DNA from: Candidatus Accumulibacter conexus
GTDB taxonomy: Bacteria > Pseudomonadota > Gammaproteobacteria > Burkholderiales > Rhodocyclaceae
Assembly: GCA_017592775.1 (NCBI GenBank)
Contig: JAGFNJ010000010.1
Span: 1-64,000 of the forward strand
Reading direction: 5' to 3'
DNA: 64,000 bases
Below the pieces are notes generated by a model, which worked only from the letters and a program-made list of their open reading frames with translations, did not search any database and was not told where the DNA came from. Every line of letters starts with the position of its first letter. Position 1 is the first letter of the stretch. Both the position numbers and the translations under genes were made by a program. This document shows, one piece after another, positions 25,226 through 36,335 of the stretch.

Positions 25226-26155
25226 ATGCAGCCTCCCTTTCGACCGCTAGCGAGTTCCCTTGACCTGCAGGGCGCCTTCGCCCAACTGGCAAGGCGCGGC
25301 TTTCACGGCGACCGCCTCGACGAGGTGCTGCGCCAGCTCACCGCCACCACCGCGCAGACGCTGAACATCGAACGGGTCAGCCTGTGGGGCCTGTGCGACC
25401 AGCGCCAGCAGCTCGAGTGCATCGACCTCTACGAGCTGTCGCACGACCGTCACAGCAACGGCTTCACGCTGCATGCCAGACGCTACCCCGAGTACTTCCG
25501 GGCGCTCAGCCTCGGTGAACCGATCATCGCCGATGACGCGCTGAAGCATCCGTCAACCCAGGAATTCCTGCGCGATCATCTGCTGATGCACGGCATCAGT
25601 GCCCTGATCAACTCGCCGATCCACGCCGATGGCGAGTTGCAGGGCGTTCTCTCGATCGAACGTGTCGGCCAGCATTCCGCCTGGACTTCCGTGCAGCGGC
25701 TGTTCGTACACGCCATCGCCAGCCTTGTCAGCCTCGCCTTGCTGCAGCACGAGCTGCTGTCCCGGGAAGAAGAGCTGCGTGACGCGCTCAACCTGCGACA
25801 GGCCCTCTTCAACGGCGCCCGCGATGCGATCCTGATCGCCGACGCGCGGACCGGTGCCATCATCGACGCCAACCCGCAGGCGGAGAAACTGTTCGGGCGC
25901 GGCTGGCAGGACCTCCTCGGCGCCCTGCACGGCGAACTCTGCCGGCGCGACGATGCAGTCGAACTGCGCGATCTCTGCCGCCAGCTCGGCAGCGGCGGCG
26001 AGGCTGAGGTGCTGCGCAGTGCGGTGGTCGCCGCCGACGGCAAGCTGATCCCGGTGGAAATCAGCAGCCAGCTCGTCCAGCTCGGCCAGGGCAGGGAGAT
26101 CGTGCAGGGGATGTTCCGGCCGCTCGATCCGGACCCCGGACCCGGCCCCGCCTGA
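25226..26155 (+). CDS. GAF-PAS sensory protein without an output domain
   Basis: 309 residues. A GAF domain covers about 20-165 (NIERVSLWGL, ALINSPIHADGELQGVLSIE), a short coiled linker (about 170-195) follows, and a PAS domain fills 195-300 (ILIADARTGAIIDANPQAEKLFGR). No kinase, GGDEF, EAL or methyltransferase region follows; the protein ends in a Pro/Gly-rich tail. It would bind a small ligand and pass the signal through a partner. The gene is inserted between rlpA and dacC, opposite to both, and its stop abuts that of rlpA. The first ATG giving a full GAF domain was chosen. Confidence 0.8.
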   Translation: MQPPFRPLASSLDLQGAFAQLARRGFHGDRLDEVLRQLTATTAQTLNIERVSLWGLCDQRQQLECIDLYELSHDRHSNGFTLHARRYPEYFRALSLGEPIIADDALKHPSTQEFLRDHLLMHGISALINSPIHADGELQGVLSIERVGQHSAWTSVQRLFVHAIASLVSLALLQHELLSREEELRDALNLRQALFNGARDAILIADARTGAIIDANPQAEKLFGRGWQDLLGALHGELCRRDDAVELRDLCRQLGSGGEAEVLRSAVVAADGKLIPVEISSQLVQLGQGREIVQGMFRPLDPDPGPGPA

Positions 26156-27223
26156 TCAGCGAACGACGAAGGTGGGCTTGTAGCCCAGGGCAAGACGAAT
26201 CCGTTCGGCAACCCGGTCGGCGTCCGCTCGGCTGGGGTATGGCCCGAGATGGACACGGTGCAGGCCACCCGCGGCGCTGACCTGCACGCCCTCGTTCAGC
26301 CAGTCGAGTTCGCGCTGCAGATGCAGGCGCAGGCTGTCGGCATTGTCGGCACTGGCGAAGGCGCCGAGCTGGAGGAAGATGCCGCCGCCGGTGCTGGCTG
26401 CAGCCGGAGCCGCCGCCGCTGCCACCGGCGCGGCTGGCCGCTCCACCGCGCGCGCCGGCGCCCGCGCTGCATCGAGACCGAGGCGAACGGCGAGCAGCTC
26501 GATCTCGTCGCGCTCGGCCGCGCCGCCCGTGGAAACGGCCGGCGCCGGCGCCGCCATCACCTGCGCATAGCTCATCGTCGTCGCGCCCTCGGGCAGGATG
26601 GCCTCGACCTGCACCAGCGCACTGCCATCGTCGACGTAGCCGAGCCGGTGCGCGGCGGCGTAGGACAGGTCGATCACCCGGTCGGCGTGGAACGGTCCGC
26701 GGTCGGTCACGCGCACCACCACCGACTTGCCGTTGCCGACCCGCGTCACCCGGACATACGAGGGAATCGCCAGCGTCGGATGCGCCGCGGTCATCGCGAA
26801 CATGTCGTAGGGTTCGCCGATCGATGTCTTGAGGCCATGAAACTTCTTCCCATACCAGCTCGCAATGCCGCGCTCCTGGTGCGGCCGCAGGCTGGCATGT
26901 GGTTCGTAGGCCTTGCCGAGGACGACATAAGGCCGGTTGGCGAAGCGGTGCAGCGGTTCCAGGCGCGGCTGGGCATCGGCTATGTCGTCGAGATTGTCGG
27001 GAATCTCGTCACCCGGGCCGTCGTCCTTGTAGTAGGCGCCGCCGCGTTTCTGCACGACGCTCGACTTGCGCGGCAGCTTCGCCGGCGCCCTCGCCTGCTC
27101 CGGACTGCGCGCGACCTGCTCCGGCGGCCGCGCCGGTTGCCCGCCACAGGCGGCCAGCAGGAGCGCCAGGCAGCAGGAAACAGCTGCCGGCCAAAGCCGT
27201 TGGGACAACGCGCCGCGCTTCAT
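26156..27223 (-). CDS. rlpA: septal ring lytic transglycosylase RlpA (lipoprotein)
   Basis: 355 residues. Lipoprotein signal with Cys26 (LLAAC), a disordered linker, a DPBB domain (about 119-210: GIASWYGKKFHG, VTDRGPFHADRVIDLS), an Ala/Pro linker and a C-terminal SPOR domain (about 280-355) that binds denuded glycan at the septum. RlpA cleaves glycan strands lacking stem peptides. The start overlaps the rodA stop by four bases, making it the last gene of the mreB-rlpA operon. Confidence 0.93.
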   Translation of the reverse strand: MKRGALSQRLWPAAVSCCLALLLAACGGQPARPPEQVARSPEQARAPAKLPRKSSVVQKRGGAYYKDDGPGDEIPDNLDDIADAQPRLEPLHRFANRPYVVLGKAYEPHASLRPHQERGIASWYGKKFHGLKTSIGEPYDMFAMTAAHPTLAIPSYVRVTRVGNGKSVVVRVTDRGPFHADRVIDLSYAAAHRLGYVDDGSALVQVEAILPEGATTMSYAQVMAAPAPAVSTGGAAERDEIELLAVRLGLDAARAPARAVERPAAPVAAAAAPAAASTGGGIFLQLGAFASADNADSLRLHLQRELDWLNEGVQVSAAGGLHRVHLGPYPSRADADRVAERIRLALGYKPTFVVR

Positions 27224-28326
27224 TGCCGCACCAGCATCCGGTGCGTCTGGATGCTCATCAGGATGCCGACCCCCACCGACAGGGTCACCAGCGCCGTCCC
27301 ACCGTAGCTCATGTACGGCAGCGGCACGCCGACGACGGGCAGGATGCCGCTGACCATGCCGACGTTCACGAAGACGTAGGTAAACAGGCTGAGCGTGATC
27401 GAGCCGGCGAGAACGCGGGCGAAGAGCGTCGACGCATTGGCGGCGATCATCAGGCCACGCCCGATCAGCAACAGGTAGAGCAGCAACAGGACAGTGTTGC
27501 CGAGCAGACCCCTCTCCTCGGCATAGACGGCGAAGATGAAGTCGGTATGGCGTTCGGGAATGAACTCGAGATGGGTCTGCGTCCCCTCCAGCCAGCCCTT
27601 GCCGAAGCTGCCGCCCGAACCGATCGCAATGGTCGCCTGGATGATGTGATAGCCGGCGCCAAGCGGGTCGCTGGTCGGATCGATCAGGGTCAGGATGCGC
27701 TTGCGCTGGTAGTCGTGCAGCATCGTCCAGGCGAAGGGAGCAGCGGCGGCGCCAGCCACCAGCAGGCCGACGATCACCTTCCACGGCAGGCCGGCGAGGA
27801 AGATGACGTAGAAACCGGCGGCGCCGACGAGGATCGCCGTTCCCAGGTCCGGCTGCTTGGCGATCAGCGCGAAGGGAACCAGCAGCAACAGGCAGGCGAC
27901 GACGTAGTGACGCGCCTTCAGCATCGCCTCGTGCTTGTGGAAGTACCAGGCGAGCATCAGCGGCACGGCGATCTTCAGCACCTCGGAGGGCTGGATACGG
28001 GTGAAGCCGAGTGACAGCCAGCGCCTGGCGCCGTTGACCCTGATGCCGAAGAGAAAGACCAGGATCAGCAGGACGACGCCGGCCAGATAGAGTGGAACGC
28101 CAAAGCGCATCAGCTTCTGCGGTGGCAGCTGCGCGACCAGCCACATCACGGTGAGGCCAATCGCCATGTTCAGCGCCTGCGCCAGCAGGCGGCTGCTGCT
28201 GTCGGCCGTCGCACTGTAGACCGTCGTCAGGCCAACCGCCATCAGCGCCAGCGTCAGCAACAGCAGGACGCCGTCGACATGCCCGACGAGGCGCACCCAG
28301 GCCCGCTGCAGCAACTGCTGCGACAT
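27220..28326 (-). CDS. rodA: rod-shape peptidoglycan polymerase RodA (SEDS)
   Basis: 368 residues with ten transmembrane segments. SEDS-family glycosyltransferase polymerising lipid II in the elongasome together with PBP2. Typical stretches: VYSATADSS near the N-terminus, FTRIQPSEVLKIAVPLMLAW, KQPDLGTAIL, and HTDFIFAVYAEERGLLG (the last holding the essential acidic loop). Starts three bases after the mrdA stop. Also called mrdB. Confidence 0.95.
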   Translation of the reverse strand: MSQQLLQRAWVRLVGHVDGVLLLLTLALMAVGLTTVYSATADSSSRLLAQALNMAIGLTVMWLVAQLPPQKLMRFGVPLYLAGVVLLILVFLFGIRVNGARRWLSLGFTRIQPSEVLKIAVPLMLAWYFHKHEAMLKARHYVVACLLLLVPFALIAKQPDLGTAILVGAAGFYVIFLAGLPWKVIVGLLVAGAAAAPFAWTMLHDYQRKRILTLIDPTSDPLGAGYHIIQATIAIGSGGSFGKGWLEGTQTHLEFIPERHTDFIFAVYAEERGLLGNTVLLLLYLLLIGRGLMIAANASTLFARVLAGSITLSLFTYVFVNVGMVSGILPVVGVPLPYMSYGGTALVTLSVGVGILMSIQTHRMLVRQ

Positions 28327-28329
28327 CAG

Positions 28330-30225
28330 TCAGTCCTCCTCGACATCGTCTTCCCTCGCCGCCCCCTTTGGCAGTTTGCCGAGGAGGTAGTAATCGAAAA
28401 CCATGCGCGCGATCGGCGCCGCCGACTGGGCGCCAAAGCCGCCGTTCTCCACCAGCACGGCGACGGCGATCTTCGGTTGCTCGGCGGGCGCATAGGCGAT
28501 GAACAGGGCATGGTCGCGCAGTTCCTTCTTCACCCGCGACTCCTTGTACTCGGCGCCCCTGAGGCTGAAGACCTGCGCCGTTCCGGTCTTGCCGGCCGAG
28601 GTGTAGCCGGCGCCGGCAAAGGCACGTGCGCTGGTGCCGGCGATGTTGACCCCGACCAGCGCCCGCTTGATGACCTCGATGTTCTGCCGCTTCCACGGCA
28701 GAACGCGCAGGGGCTCGGGCTCGATCATCGTCTTCTCGCCGGTGCGGCTGTCGGTGATGTACTTGACCAGGTGCGGGCGGTACATGATGCCGTTGTTGGC
28801 GATGGTCGCGGTGGCCTGCGCCAGCTGGATCGGCGTATAGGAATTGTAACCCTGGCCGATGCCGATCGAGATCGTTTCGCCGGCAAACCACTTCTGCTGC
28901 TCGGGGCGCCGGAAACGGCGCTTCTTCCACTCCGGTGACGGCAGGACCCCCGTCGATTCGCCCTCGATGTCGATGCCGGTCCGCTGCCCGAAGCCGAGCT
29001 GGCCCATGAAACGGGCGATGGCATCGATCCCCATGTCGTTGGCGAGCACGTAGTAGTAGGTATCGCAGGAGACGACGATCGACTTGTGCATGTCGACGCT
29101 TCCATGTCCGCCCTTCTTGTCGTCACGAAACTGGTGGCCGCCAAAGTTGAAGAACCCCGGGTCCGAGATCGCCTGCCCGGGTGTCCGCTTGCCCGTCTCC
29201 AGCGCCGCCAGCGCCATGAACGGCTTGAAGGTTGAACCCGGCGGATAGGCGCCATTCAGGGCGCGGTTGAGCAACGGCTTGTCGGGTGAATTGTTGAGCT
29301 GATCCCAGTCGTCGCTGCGAATGCCGTCGATGAACAGGTTGGGATCGAAGGTCGGCACCGACACCAGGGCCAGGATGCCGCCGGTCGCCGGCTCGATCGC
29401 CACCAGCGCGCCGCGGCGGTCGCCGAAAGCCTTCTCCGCCATCTCCTGCAGCTTGATGTCGAGCGTCAGGGTCAGGTTGTTGCCCTGCACCGGGGCGCTG
29501 CGCGACAGGCTGCGCACGGCGCGACCGCCGGCATCGATCTCCACCTGCTCGTAGCCGGTTTCGCCGTGCAGCTGAAACTCGTACTTCTGCTCCACCCCGG
29601 ACTTGCCGATGTGGTCGGTGCCCTTGTAGTTGTTCGTCTGCTCCTTCTCGTCGATGATCTCGAGGTCGCGCTTGTTGATGCGGCTGATGTAGCCGATGGC
29701 ATGGGCACCGACCGAGCCCTCGGGATAGTGGCGGAAGAGACGCGCCTTGACCTCGACGCCGGGAAAGAGATAGCGATTGGCGGCAAAGCGTGCCACCTCT
29801 TCCTCGCTCAGCCGCGAGCGGATCGGCAGGCTCTCGAAGGTCTTGCTTTCCTCGAGCAGGCGGCGGAAGCGCTTGCGGTCCTTGGGCAGGACTTCGATCA
29901 ATTTGCTCAGGCCGTCGATGGTGGCCTCGAGGTCGTCGACCCGCGACGGTGTGATCTCCAGGGTGAAGGCCGAGTAGTTGCGCGCCAGAACCGTCCCCTG
30001 CCGATCGACGATGACCCCCCGGTTGGGAACGATCGGCACCAGCGAGATGCGGTTGTCCTCGGCGCGGGTGGAGTAGTAATCGTGCTGCACGACCTGCAGG
30101 TGGAAGAGACGGGCAGCGAGGAGGACGAAGGCGGCGAAGACGGCAAAACCGGCCAGACCGACGCGAAAACGGAAGCGCTCGAGTTCGCGATCCGGAGCGG
30201 CGAGCTGCGACTGACGAGCGCGCAC
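28330..30225 (-). CDS. mrdA: penicillin-binding protein 2 (elongasome transpeptidase)
   Basis: 631 residues from the GTG at 30225, which lies six bases after AAGGAG; a TTG two codons earlier would touch the ribosome-binding site and is unlikely. One transmembrane helix (about 22-42), a dimerisation domain with the PBP2-type NRG motif (68-70), then the transpeptidase domain with Ser331-Thr-Phe-Lys334, a Ser-Cys-Asp second motif and Lys-Thr-Gly (SAGKTGTAQ). Cross-links new peptidoglycan along the cell side wall as the partner of RodA. The C-terminus is acidic. Confidence 0.95.
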   Translation of the reverse strand: MRARQSQLAAPDRELERFRFRVGLAGFAVFAAFVLLAARLFHLQVVQHDYYSTRAEDNRISLVPIVPNRGVIVDRQGTVLARNYSAFTLEITPSRVDDLEATIDGLSKLIEVLPKDRKRFRRLLEESKTFESLPIRSRLSEEEVARFAANRYLFPGVEVKARLFRHYPEGSVGAHAIGYISRINKRDLEIIDEKEQTNNYKGTDHIGKSGVEQKYEFQLHGETGYEQVEIDAGGRAVRSLSRSAPVQGNNLTLTLDIKLQEMAEKAFGDRRGALVAIEPATGGILALVSVPTFDPNLFIDGIRSDDWDQLNNSPDKPLLNRALNGAYPPGSTFKPFMALAALETGKRTPGQAISDPGFFNFGGHQFRDDKKGGHGSVDMHKSIVVSCDTYYYVLANDMGIDAIARFMGQLGFGQRTGIDIEGESTGVLPSPEWKKRRFRRPEQQKWFAGETISIGIGQGYNSYTPIQLAQATATIANNGIMYRPHLVKYITDSRTGEKTMIEPEPLRVLPWKRQNIEVIKRALVGVNIAGTSARAFAGAGYTSAGKTGTAQVFSLRGAEYKESRVKKELRDHALFIAYAPAEQPKIAVAVLVENGGFGAQSAAPIARMVFDYYLLGKLPKGAAREDDVEED

Positions 30226-30306
30226 GACCAACTCCTTCAGCGCGGCAACGGCGTCGCCACCGCCGACCGCCCCCTGGAAGGCTGCGGCAGGACCGTGGGC
30301 GGGTTC

Positions 30307-30831
30307 TCAGAGCGGGCGATTGGCATCATGGTCGACCGGCTGATGTTGCGGCAACAGGAGTGCAAAGGTCAGGACAGGCCAGAGCAGCGTGGCCAGCAGC
30401 GGCCCCAGAAAGTAGCCGAAACCGGGGAAATCCGCGCCAGCAACGAGACGCACCGCCACCTGTACCAACTGTACCAGAAGCAACAGCGGCAGGACGTGTA
30501 GCGCCTGCTGCGCGAGCGGAAACCAGAGGATCCGCCGCGACAGCGCGCCGCCGCCATAGACCGCGAGGACATAGGCCAGTGCATGCTGCCCGAGCAGGCC
30601 GGCATCGGCGACGTCCATCGCGATACCGGCGAGAAAGGCGAGCCCCATGCCGACACGGCGCGGCTCGCGGACGCTCCAGAAGACCAGCACGAGTGCCAGC
30701 CAGTCGGGCAAACCCGGCCAGGCGGCAGTCGGCAGCAGGTTCAGCAGCAGCGCCACTGCCAGGCTACAGGCGATGAACCACGGGCGAACCGGCAGGAGGA
30801 TGCGAGCCGACGAACGATAACTGGTCTGCAT
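30307..30831 (-). CDS. mreD: rod shape-determining membrane protein MreD
   Basis: 174 residues, five to six hydrophobic helices, from the ATG at 30831, four bases after the mreC stop. Conserved features: PDWLALVLVFWSVREPRRVG and GIAMDVADAGLLGQHALAY. Part of the MreBCD scaffold linking the cytoskeleton to wall synthesis. An 81-base gap separates it from mrdA. Confidence 0.88.
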   Translation of the reverse strand: MQTSYRSSARILLPVRPWFIACSLAVALLLNLLPTAAWPGLPDWLALVLVFWSVREPRRVGMGLAFLAGIAMDVADAGLLGQHALAYVLAVYGGGALSRRILWFPLAQQALHVLPLLLLVQLVQVAVRLVAGADFPGFGYFLGPLLATLLWPVLTFALLLPQHQPVDHDANRPL

Positions 30832-30835
30832 GCTG

Positions 30836-31765
30836 CTAGTCCCTCCTGAGCCGCTTCTTGCGTGCCTGCGTCGACTTGGCCGCCTTCGCCTCACGGCCGC
30901 CGGCCGCCGGGGTCAGTTCGGTGGGCAGGGCAACCGGTGGCCGCTGCTCGAGGACGATCACCTCGCTGAAGTTCTCGACACCCGCCAGCGGCATGCAGAA
31001 GATGCGGGCAAAAGAGTACGAGGTGTCACGCTCGACATGCACCACCCGGGCGACCGGGAAACCCGGCAGAAAGATCCCGTCAAGCCCCGAGGTCACCAGC
31101 ACATCACCATTCTGCACGTCGGCGTTGGCTGGCAGGAAACGCAGTTCGAGCTGCCCGTTGCCAAGTCCGAAAACCACCGAGCGCTGGCCAGTGCGGACGA
31201 TCTGCACCGGCACGGCCTGCTCCTTGTCGGTGATCAGCGTCACTTCGGCGACGAAAGGGAAGACGCGTGTCACCTGGCCAACGACACCGGCATCGTCGAT
31301 CACCGGCAGCCCGGCGGCAATCTGGTCCTGTTGTCCCTTGTCGATGACGATCCGTCGCGTGTAGGGATCACGTGCCGCGTACAGGATCTGCGCCACCTGG
31401 CCGCTGGCTTGCTGCCGCTCCCTGACGCCAAGCAGCTTGCGCAGGCGTTCGTTTTCGACTTCGAGCTGCTGCGTGCGCAGCAAGGTCGTCGCCTTCTCGA
31501 TGCGCGCCTGCTGCAGGCGCGCATTCTCCTCGCGCAGGTGGGCGAGGCTGACGAAATAGTCACCGGCGCCGGCGACCGAATGCGCCGGCAGATGCGCCAG
31601 TTGCTGCAGCGGATGGGTGAACAACGACAACGCCTGGCGCACGACGTCCAGCGCCTGCAGGCGCGCGTCGATGACCAGCAGCGCGACGGCGATCGCGACG
31701 TAGAACGACAGCAACGCCAAGGGCGCCGGCCCGCGCTTGAAGAACGGTGGCGGCTGATGTTCCAT
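30836..31765 (-). CDS. mreC: rod shape-determining protein MreC
   Basis: 309 residues. A short N-terminal cytoplasmic stretch, one transmembrane helix (about 17-35), a coiled coil (about 70-112), and the two-barrel periplasmic core (DPYTRRIVIDKG, VVGQVTRVFPF, GDVLVTSGLDGIFLPGFPVA). The C-terminal 40 residues are basic and disordered. Activates PBP2. The ATG at 31765 was preferred to the GTG one codon upstream. Confidence 0.93.
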   Translation of the reverse strand: MEHQPPPFFKRGPAPLALLSFYVAIAVALLVIDARLQALDVVRQALSLFTHPLQQLAHLPAHSVAGAGDYFVSLAHLREENARLQQARIEKATTLLRTQQLEVENERLRKLLGVRERQQASGQVAQILYAARDPYTRRIVIDKGQQDQIAAGLPVIDDAGVVGQVTRVFPFVAEVTLITDKEQAVPVQIVRTGQRSVVFGLGNGQLELRFLPANADVQNGDVLVTSGLDGIFLPGFPVARVVHVERDTSYSFARIFCMPLAGVENFSEVIVLEQRPPVALPTELTPAAGGREAKAAKSTQARKKRLRRD

Positions 31766-31813
31766 CACTCAGGCCTGGCAACTGGCAGCGCACGGCAATG
31801 CCGCCGCCACCGG

Positions 31814-32924
<1,111 letters not shown>

Positions 32925-32960
32925 GGCTCCCTCGTTTACCACCTTAGTGATTTCGTAACC

Positions 32961-33257
32961 ATGTCGCTCACCCTCGAACAGGTCCATCGCATCGCCCATC
33001 TGGCCCGCATCGAAATCGACGAGATCGAGGCCCGCCGCACCCTTGACCAGCTCAACGGGATCTTCGGCCTGATCGAGACGATGCAGGCAGTCGACACGCA
33101 GGGCATCGAACCGATGGCGCATGCGCAGGAACTTGCACAACGCCTGCGCCCGGACTGCGTCACCGAAGACGACCAACGGGCCTGGCGTGCCGCCTTCCAG
33201 GCGATCGCGCCGGAAGCCGAGGCCGGCCTCTATCTCGTGCCAAAGGTCATCGAATGA
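32961..33257 (+). CDS. gatC: Asp-tRNA(Asn)/Glu-tRNA(Gln) amidotransferase subunit C
   Basis: 98 residues. Small subunit that wraps GatA and GatB. Family features: [16 protein letters not shown] at the N-terminus and VTEDDQ in the middle. No clear ribosome-binding site precedes the ATG, so initiation may be weak or leader-dependent. The stop overlaps the gatA start (ATGA). First gene of gatC-gatA-gatB. Confidence 0.95.
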   Translation: MSLTLEQVHRIAHLARIEIDEIEARRTLDQLNGIFGLIETMQAVDTQGIEPMAHAQELAQRLRPDCVTEDDQRAWRAAFQAIAPEAEAGLYLVPKVIE

Positions 33258-34723
33258 TCGAGCTCAGTCTCACCGACATCGCGCAGGCCCTCGCCAGCCG
33301 ACGGATCTCCAGCGTCGAACTGACGCGAATCTACCTCGATCGCATCGCCCGTCTCGACCCGCAACTGAACGCCTTCATCACCGTCGAGCCCGAGCGCAGC
33401 CTGGCGCAGGCGCGGGCTGCCGACGACCGGCTGGCGCGGGGCGAGACACAGGCGCTGACCGGCATTCCGATCGCCCACAAGGACATTTTCTGCGCCAGGG
33501 ACTGGCTGACGACCTGTGGCTCGAAGATGCTGAGCAACTTCGTCAGTCCTTACGATGCGGCGGTGATCAGCCGCTTCGAGCAGGCCGGTGCGGTGCTGCT
33601 CGGCAAGACCAACATGGACGAGTTCGCCATGGGTTCGTCGACCGAAACCTCCTGTCATGGTCCGACCGCCAATCCCTGGGCACTCGATCGCGTTCCCGGT
33701 GGCTCGTCCGGCGGCTCGGCGGCGGCAGTTGCGGCGCGCCTGGCACCGGCGGCCACGGGCACTGACACCGGCGGCTCGATTCGCCAGCCGGCCGCGCTGT
33801 GCAACCTCTCCGGCATGAAACCGACCTACGGCGTCGTTTCGCGCTACGGCATGATCGCCTTCGCCTCGTCGCTCGACCAGGCGGGTCCGCTCGCCCGATC
33901 GGCCGCCGACTGCGCGGTGCTGCTCAACTGCATGGCCGGCTTCGACGAACGCGACTCGACGAGCCTCGACCGCCCACGCGAGGATTTCGCCCGCGAACTC
34001 ACGGCAGCCGCCGCCAGCAGACCCCTCGCCGGAGTGCGCATCGGCCTGCCGCAGCAGTTCTTCGGCGAAGGCTGCAGCCCCGACGTCATGCAGCTGGTCG
34101 AAGCAGCCATCGCCGAATACCGCCAACTCGGCGCCGACACGGTGCCGGTCAGTCTGCCGAGCATGGATCTCTCGGTGGCCGCCTACTACGTCATCGCACC
34201 GGCCGAGGCGAGTTCGAATCTGGCACGATTCGACGGCGTCCGCTACGGCTACCGCGCGCCCGCCTACACCGACCTCACCGACATGTACTGCAAGAGCCGC
34301 GCGCAGGGCTTCGGCGCCGAGGTCAAGCGCCGCATCCTGGTCGGCACCTATGTCCTTTCGCACGGCTATTACGACGCCTACTACCTGCAGGCACAACGCA
34401 TCCGCCGACTGATCGCCAATGATTTTGCCGAGGCTTTCCGGCAGTGTGACGTGATCCTTGGCCCGACCAGCCCGAGCACCGCTTTCAGGTTGGGCGAGAG
34501 GGCGGCCGATCCGGTGCAGATGTACCTCTCCGACATCTACACCATCGCCGTCAACCTGGCCGGGCTGCCCGCGATTTCGATCCCTTGCGGCTTTGCCGAC
34601 GGCCTGCCGGCAGGACTGCAGTTGATCGGCAACTACTTCACCGAGGCTCGGCTGCTCAACGTTGCCCACCGCTACCAGCAAGTCACCGACTGGCACCGGC
34701 AGCGCCCGGCCGGCCATGCCTGA
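33254..34723 (+). CDS. gatA: Asp-tRNA(Asn)/Glu-tRNA(Gln) amidotransferase subunit A
   Basis: 489 residues. Amidase-signature enzyme releasing ammonia from glutamine for tRNA-bound Glu or Asp. The Ser-cisSer-Lys triad is visible: Lys76 (AHKDIF), Ser151 in GGSSGGSA, and the nucleophile Ser175 in [12 protein letters not shown]. The start overlaps the gatC stop by four bases. Confidence 0.96.
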   Translation: MIELSLTDIAQALASRRISSVELTRIYLDRIARLDPQLNAFITVEPERSLAQARAADDRLARGETQALTGIPIAHKDIFCARDWLTTCGSKMLSNFVSPYDAAVISRFEQAGAVLLGKTNMDEFAMGSSTETSCHGPTANPWALDRVPGGSSGGSAAAVAARLAPAATGTDTGGSIRQPAALCNLSGMKPTYGVVSRYGMIAFASSLDQAGPLARSAADCAVLLNCMAGFDERDSTSLDRPREDFARELTAAAASRPLAGVRIGLPQQFFGEGCSPDVMQLVEAAIAEYRQLGADTVPVSLPSMDLSVAAYYVIAPAEASSNLARFDGVRYGYRAPAYTDLTDMYCKSRAQGFGAEVKRRILVGTYVLSHGYYDAYYLQAQRIRRLIANDFAEAFRQCDVILGPTSPSTAFRLGERAADPVQMYLSDIYTIAVNLAGLPAISIPCGFADGLPAGLQLIGNYFTEARLLNVAHRYQQVTDWHRQRPAGHA

Positions 34724-34826
34724 GCTGCACCACCTGCCGGTCTGGCAGCCCGCCGGGTCGGCGACACCGTTCCAACCGGTCGCGGCAGGCGACTGCCTGG
34801 CCGCGGAGCCGGCCCTTGAAGAGTGA
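34716..34826 (+). CDS. possible 36-residue protein between gatA and gatB
   Basis: A frame opening ATG CCT GAG inside the last codons of gatA and closing with TGA ten bases before gatB. Its peptide reads [20 protein letters not shown] and onward, ending PALEE. Codon third positions are about 85% G or C, as in real genes of this DNA. It has no obvious ribosome-binding site of its own, so it would rely on coupling to gatA. No family recognised. Confidence 0.3.
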   Translation: MPELHHLPVWQPAGSATPFQPVAAGDCLAAEPALEE

Positions 34827-34836
34827 GCAAGCAGAG

Positions 34837-36291
34837 ATGAAACAGTGGGAAGTCGTCATCGGCATCGAAACGCATGTACAGCTGTCGACCAGGGCGAAGA
34901 TCTTTTCCGGCAGTTCGACCGCCTTCGGTGCCGCACCCAACCTGCAGGCCAATGCCGTGGACGTTGCGCTCCCCGGCGTCCTGCCCGTGCTCAACAAGGG
35001 CGCCGTCGCATGCGCGATCCGCTTCGGTCTCGCGGTCGGCGGCGAGGTCGCGCCGCGATCGGTCTTCGCGCGCAAGAACTACTTCTATCCGGACCTCCCC
35101 AAGGGTTACCAGATCAGCCAGTACGAGCTGCCGGTGGTACGTGGCGGCAGTCTGCCGATCCAGGTCGGCGAGAACGAGAAGACGATCTCCCTGACGCGGG
35201 CGCACCTCGAGGAGGATGCCGGCAAATCGCTGCACGAAGGACTCGGTGCAGCCGCCCAGGGCCGGTCCGGAATCGACCTCAACCGCGCCGGAACACCGCT
35301 GCTCGAGATCGTCACCGAGCCCGACATGCGATCCGCTGCGGAAGCCGTCGCCTATGCCCGGGCACTGCACGCGTTGGTACGCTGGATCGGCATCTGCGAT
35401 GGCAACATGCAGGAAGGCTCGTTCCGCTGCGATGCCAACGTGTCGGTCAGACCCGCTGGCGAAAGCCGTCTGGGCACCCGGCGCGAGATCAAGAACCTCA
35501 ATTCCTTCCGTTTCATGCAGCAGGCGATCGACTACGAGGTGCGCTGGCAGATCGCCACCATCGAGGACGGCGGCTGCATCGAGCAGGCGACGGTGCTCTT
35601 CGACCCCGCCAGCGGCGAGACGCGGGCGATGCGTTCGAAGGAAGACGCGCACGACTACCGTTACTTTCCCGACCCGGACCTGCTGCCACTGGTCATCGAC
35701 CGGCAGTGGATCGAGCAGGTTCGTGCCGACTTGCCCGAACTGCCGGCTGCCAGGCGTGAGCGGCTGATGACTGATGGCGGGCTGTCCGCCTACGACGCCC
35801 GTGTCCTGACCGCGTCGCTCGACCTGGCGAACTACTACGAAGCGACCGTCGCCGCCGCGGGAACGGAAAACGCCAAGGCCTGCGCCAACTGGGTCATGGT
35901 CGACCTGGCGGCACGACTGAACCGGGAAGACCGCGAAATCGGCGAGTCACCGATCTCGGCGACGCAGCTCGGTGGACTGATCGCCCGCATTGCCGACGGG
36001 ACGATCTCGACCAACATGGCCCGCAAGGTCTTCGACGAACTCTGCAGCGGCGGGCACGGCGCTTCTGCCGACGAGATCATCGCCCGCCAGGGGCTGCAGC
36101 AGATCAGTGACAGTGGCGCCCTGACGGCGCTGGTCGACGAGTTGCTGGCCGCCAACCCGGGCATGGTTGCCGAGTTCAGGTCAGGCAAGGAAAAGGCCTT
36201 CAACGCCCTGGTCGGTCAGGTGATGAAGGCAACGCGCGGCCAAGCCAACCCGCAACGCGTCAGTGAATTGTTGCGCCAGAAGCTCGGCTGA
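34837..36291 (+). CDS. gatB: Asp-tRNA(Asn)/Glu-tRNA(Gln) amidotransferase subunit B
   Basis: 484 residues from the ATG at 34837. Kinase-like domain that activates the tRNA-bound amino acid: [11 protein letters not shown] at the N-terminus, [19 protein letters not shown], and [16 protein letters not shown]; a helical plus YqeY-like tail follows and binds tRNA. Presence of gatCAB means that Gln-tRNA and/or Asn-tRNA is made indirectly. Separated from gatA by 113 bases, which contain the small frame described at 34716. Confidence 0.96.
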   Translation: MKQWEVVIGIETHVQLSTRAKIFSGSSTAFGAAPNLQANAVDVALPGVLPVLNKGAVACAIRFGLAVGGEVAPRSVFARKNYFYPDLPKGYQISQYELPVVRGGSLPIQVGENEKTISLTRAHLEEDAGKSLHEGLGAAAQGRSGIDLNRAGTPLLEIVTEPDMRSAAEAVAYARALHALVRWIGICDGNMQEGSFRCDANVSVRPAGESRLGTRREIKNLNSFRFMQQAIDYEVRWQIATIEDGGCIEQATVLFDPASGETRAMRSKEDAHDYRYFPDPDLLPLVIDRQWIEQVRADLPELPAARRERLMTDGGLSAYDARVLTASLDLANYYEATVAAAGTENAKACANWVMVDLAARLNREDREIGESPISATQLGGLIARIADGTISTNMARKVFDELCSGGHGASADEIIARQGLQQISDSGALTALVDELLAANPGMVAEFRSGKEKAFNALVGQVMKATRGQANPQRVSELLRQKLG

Positions 36292-36335
36292 AAGGGCGGT
36301 CGGCGGCTGGTTTTCGGGGAACTTGCCGGCGGCCG

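Noticed and set aside
26156-28930. 924-codon frame covering rlpA as one giant protein
   Set aside because: Only the part after the ATG at 27223 is protein-like; upstream is rodA read in another frame.
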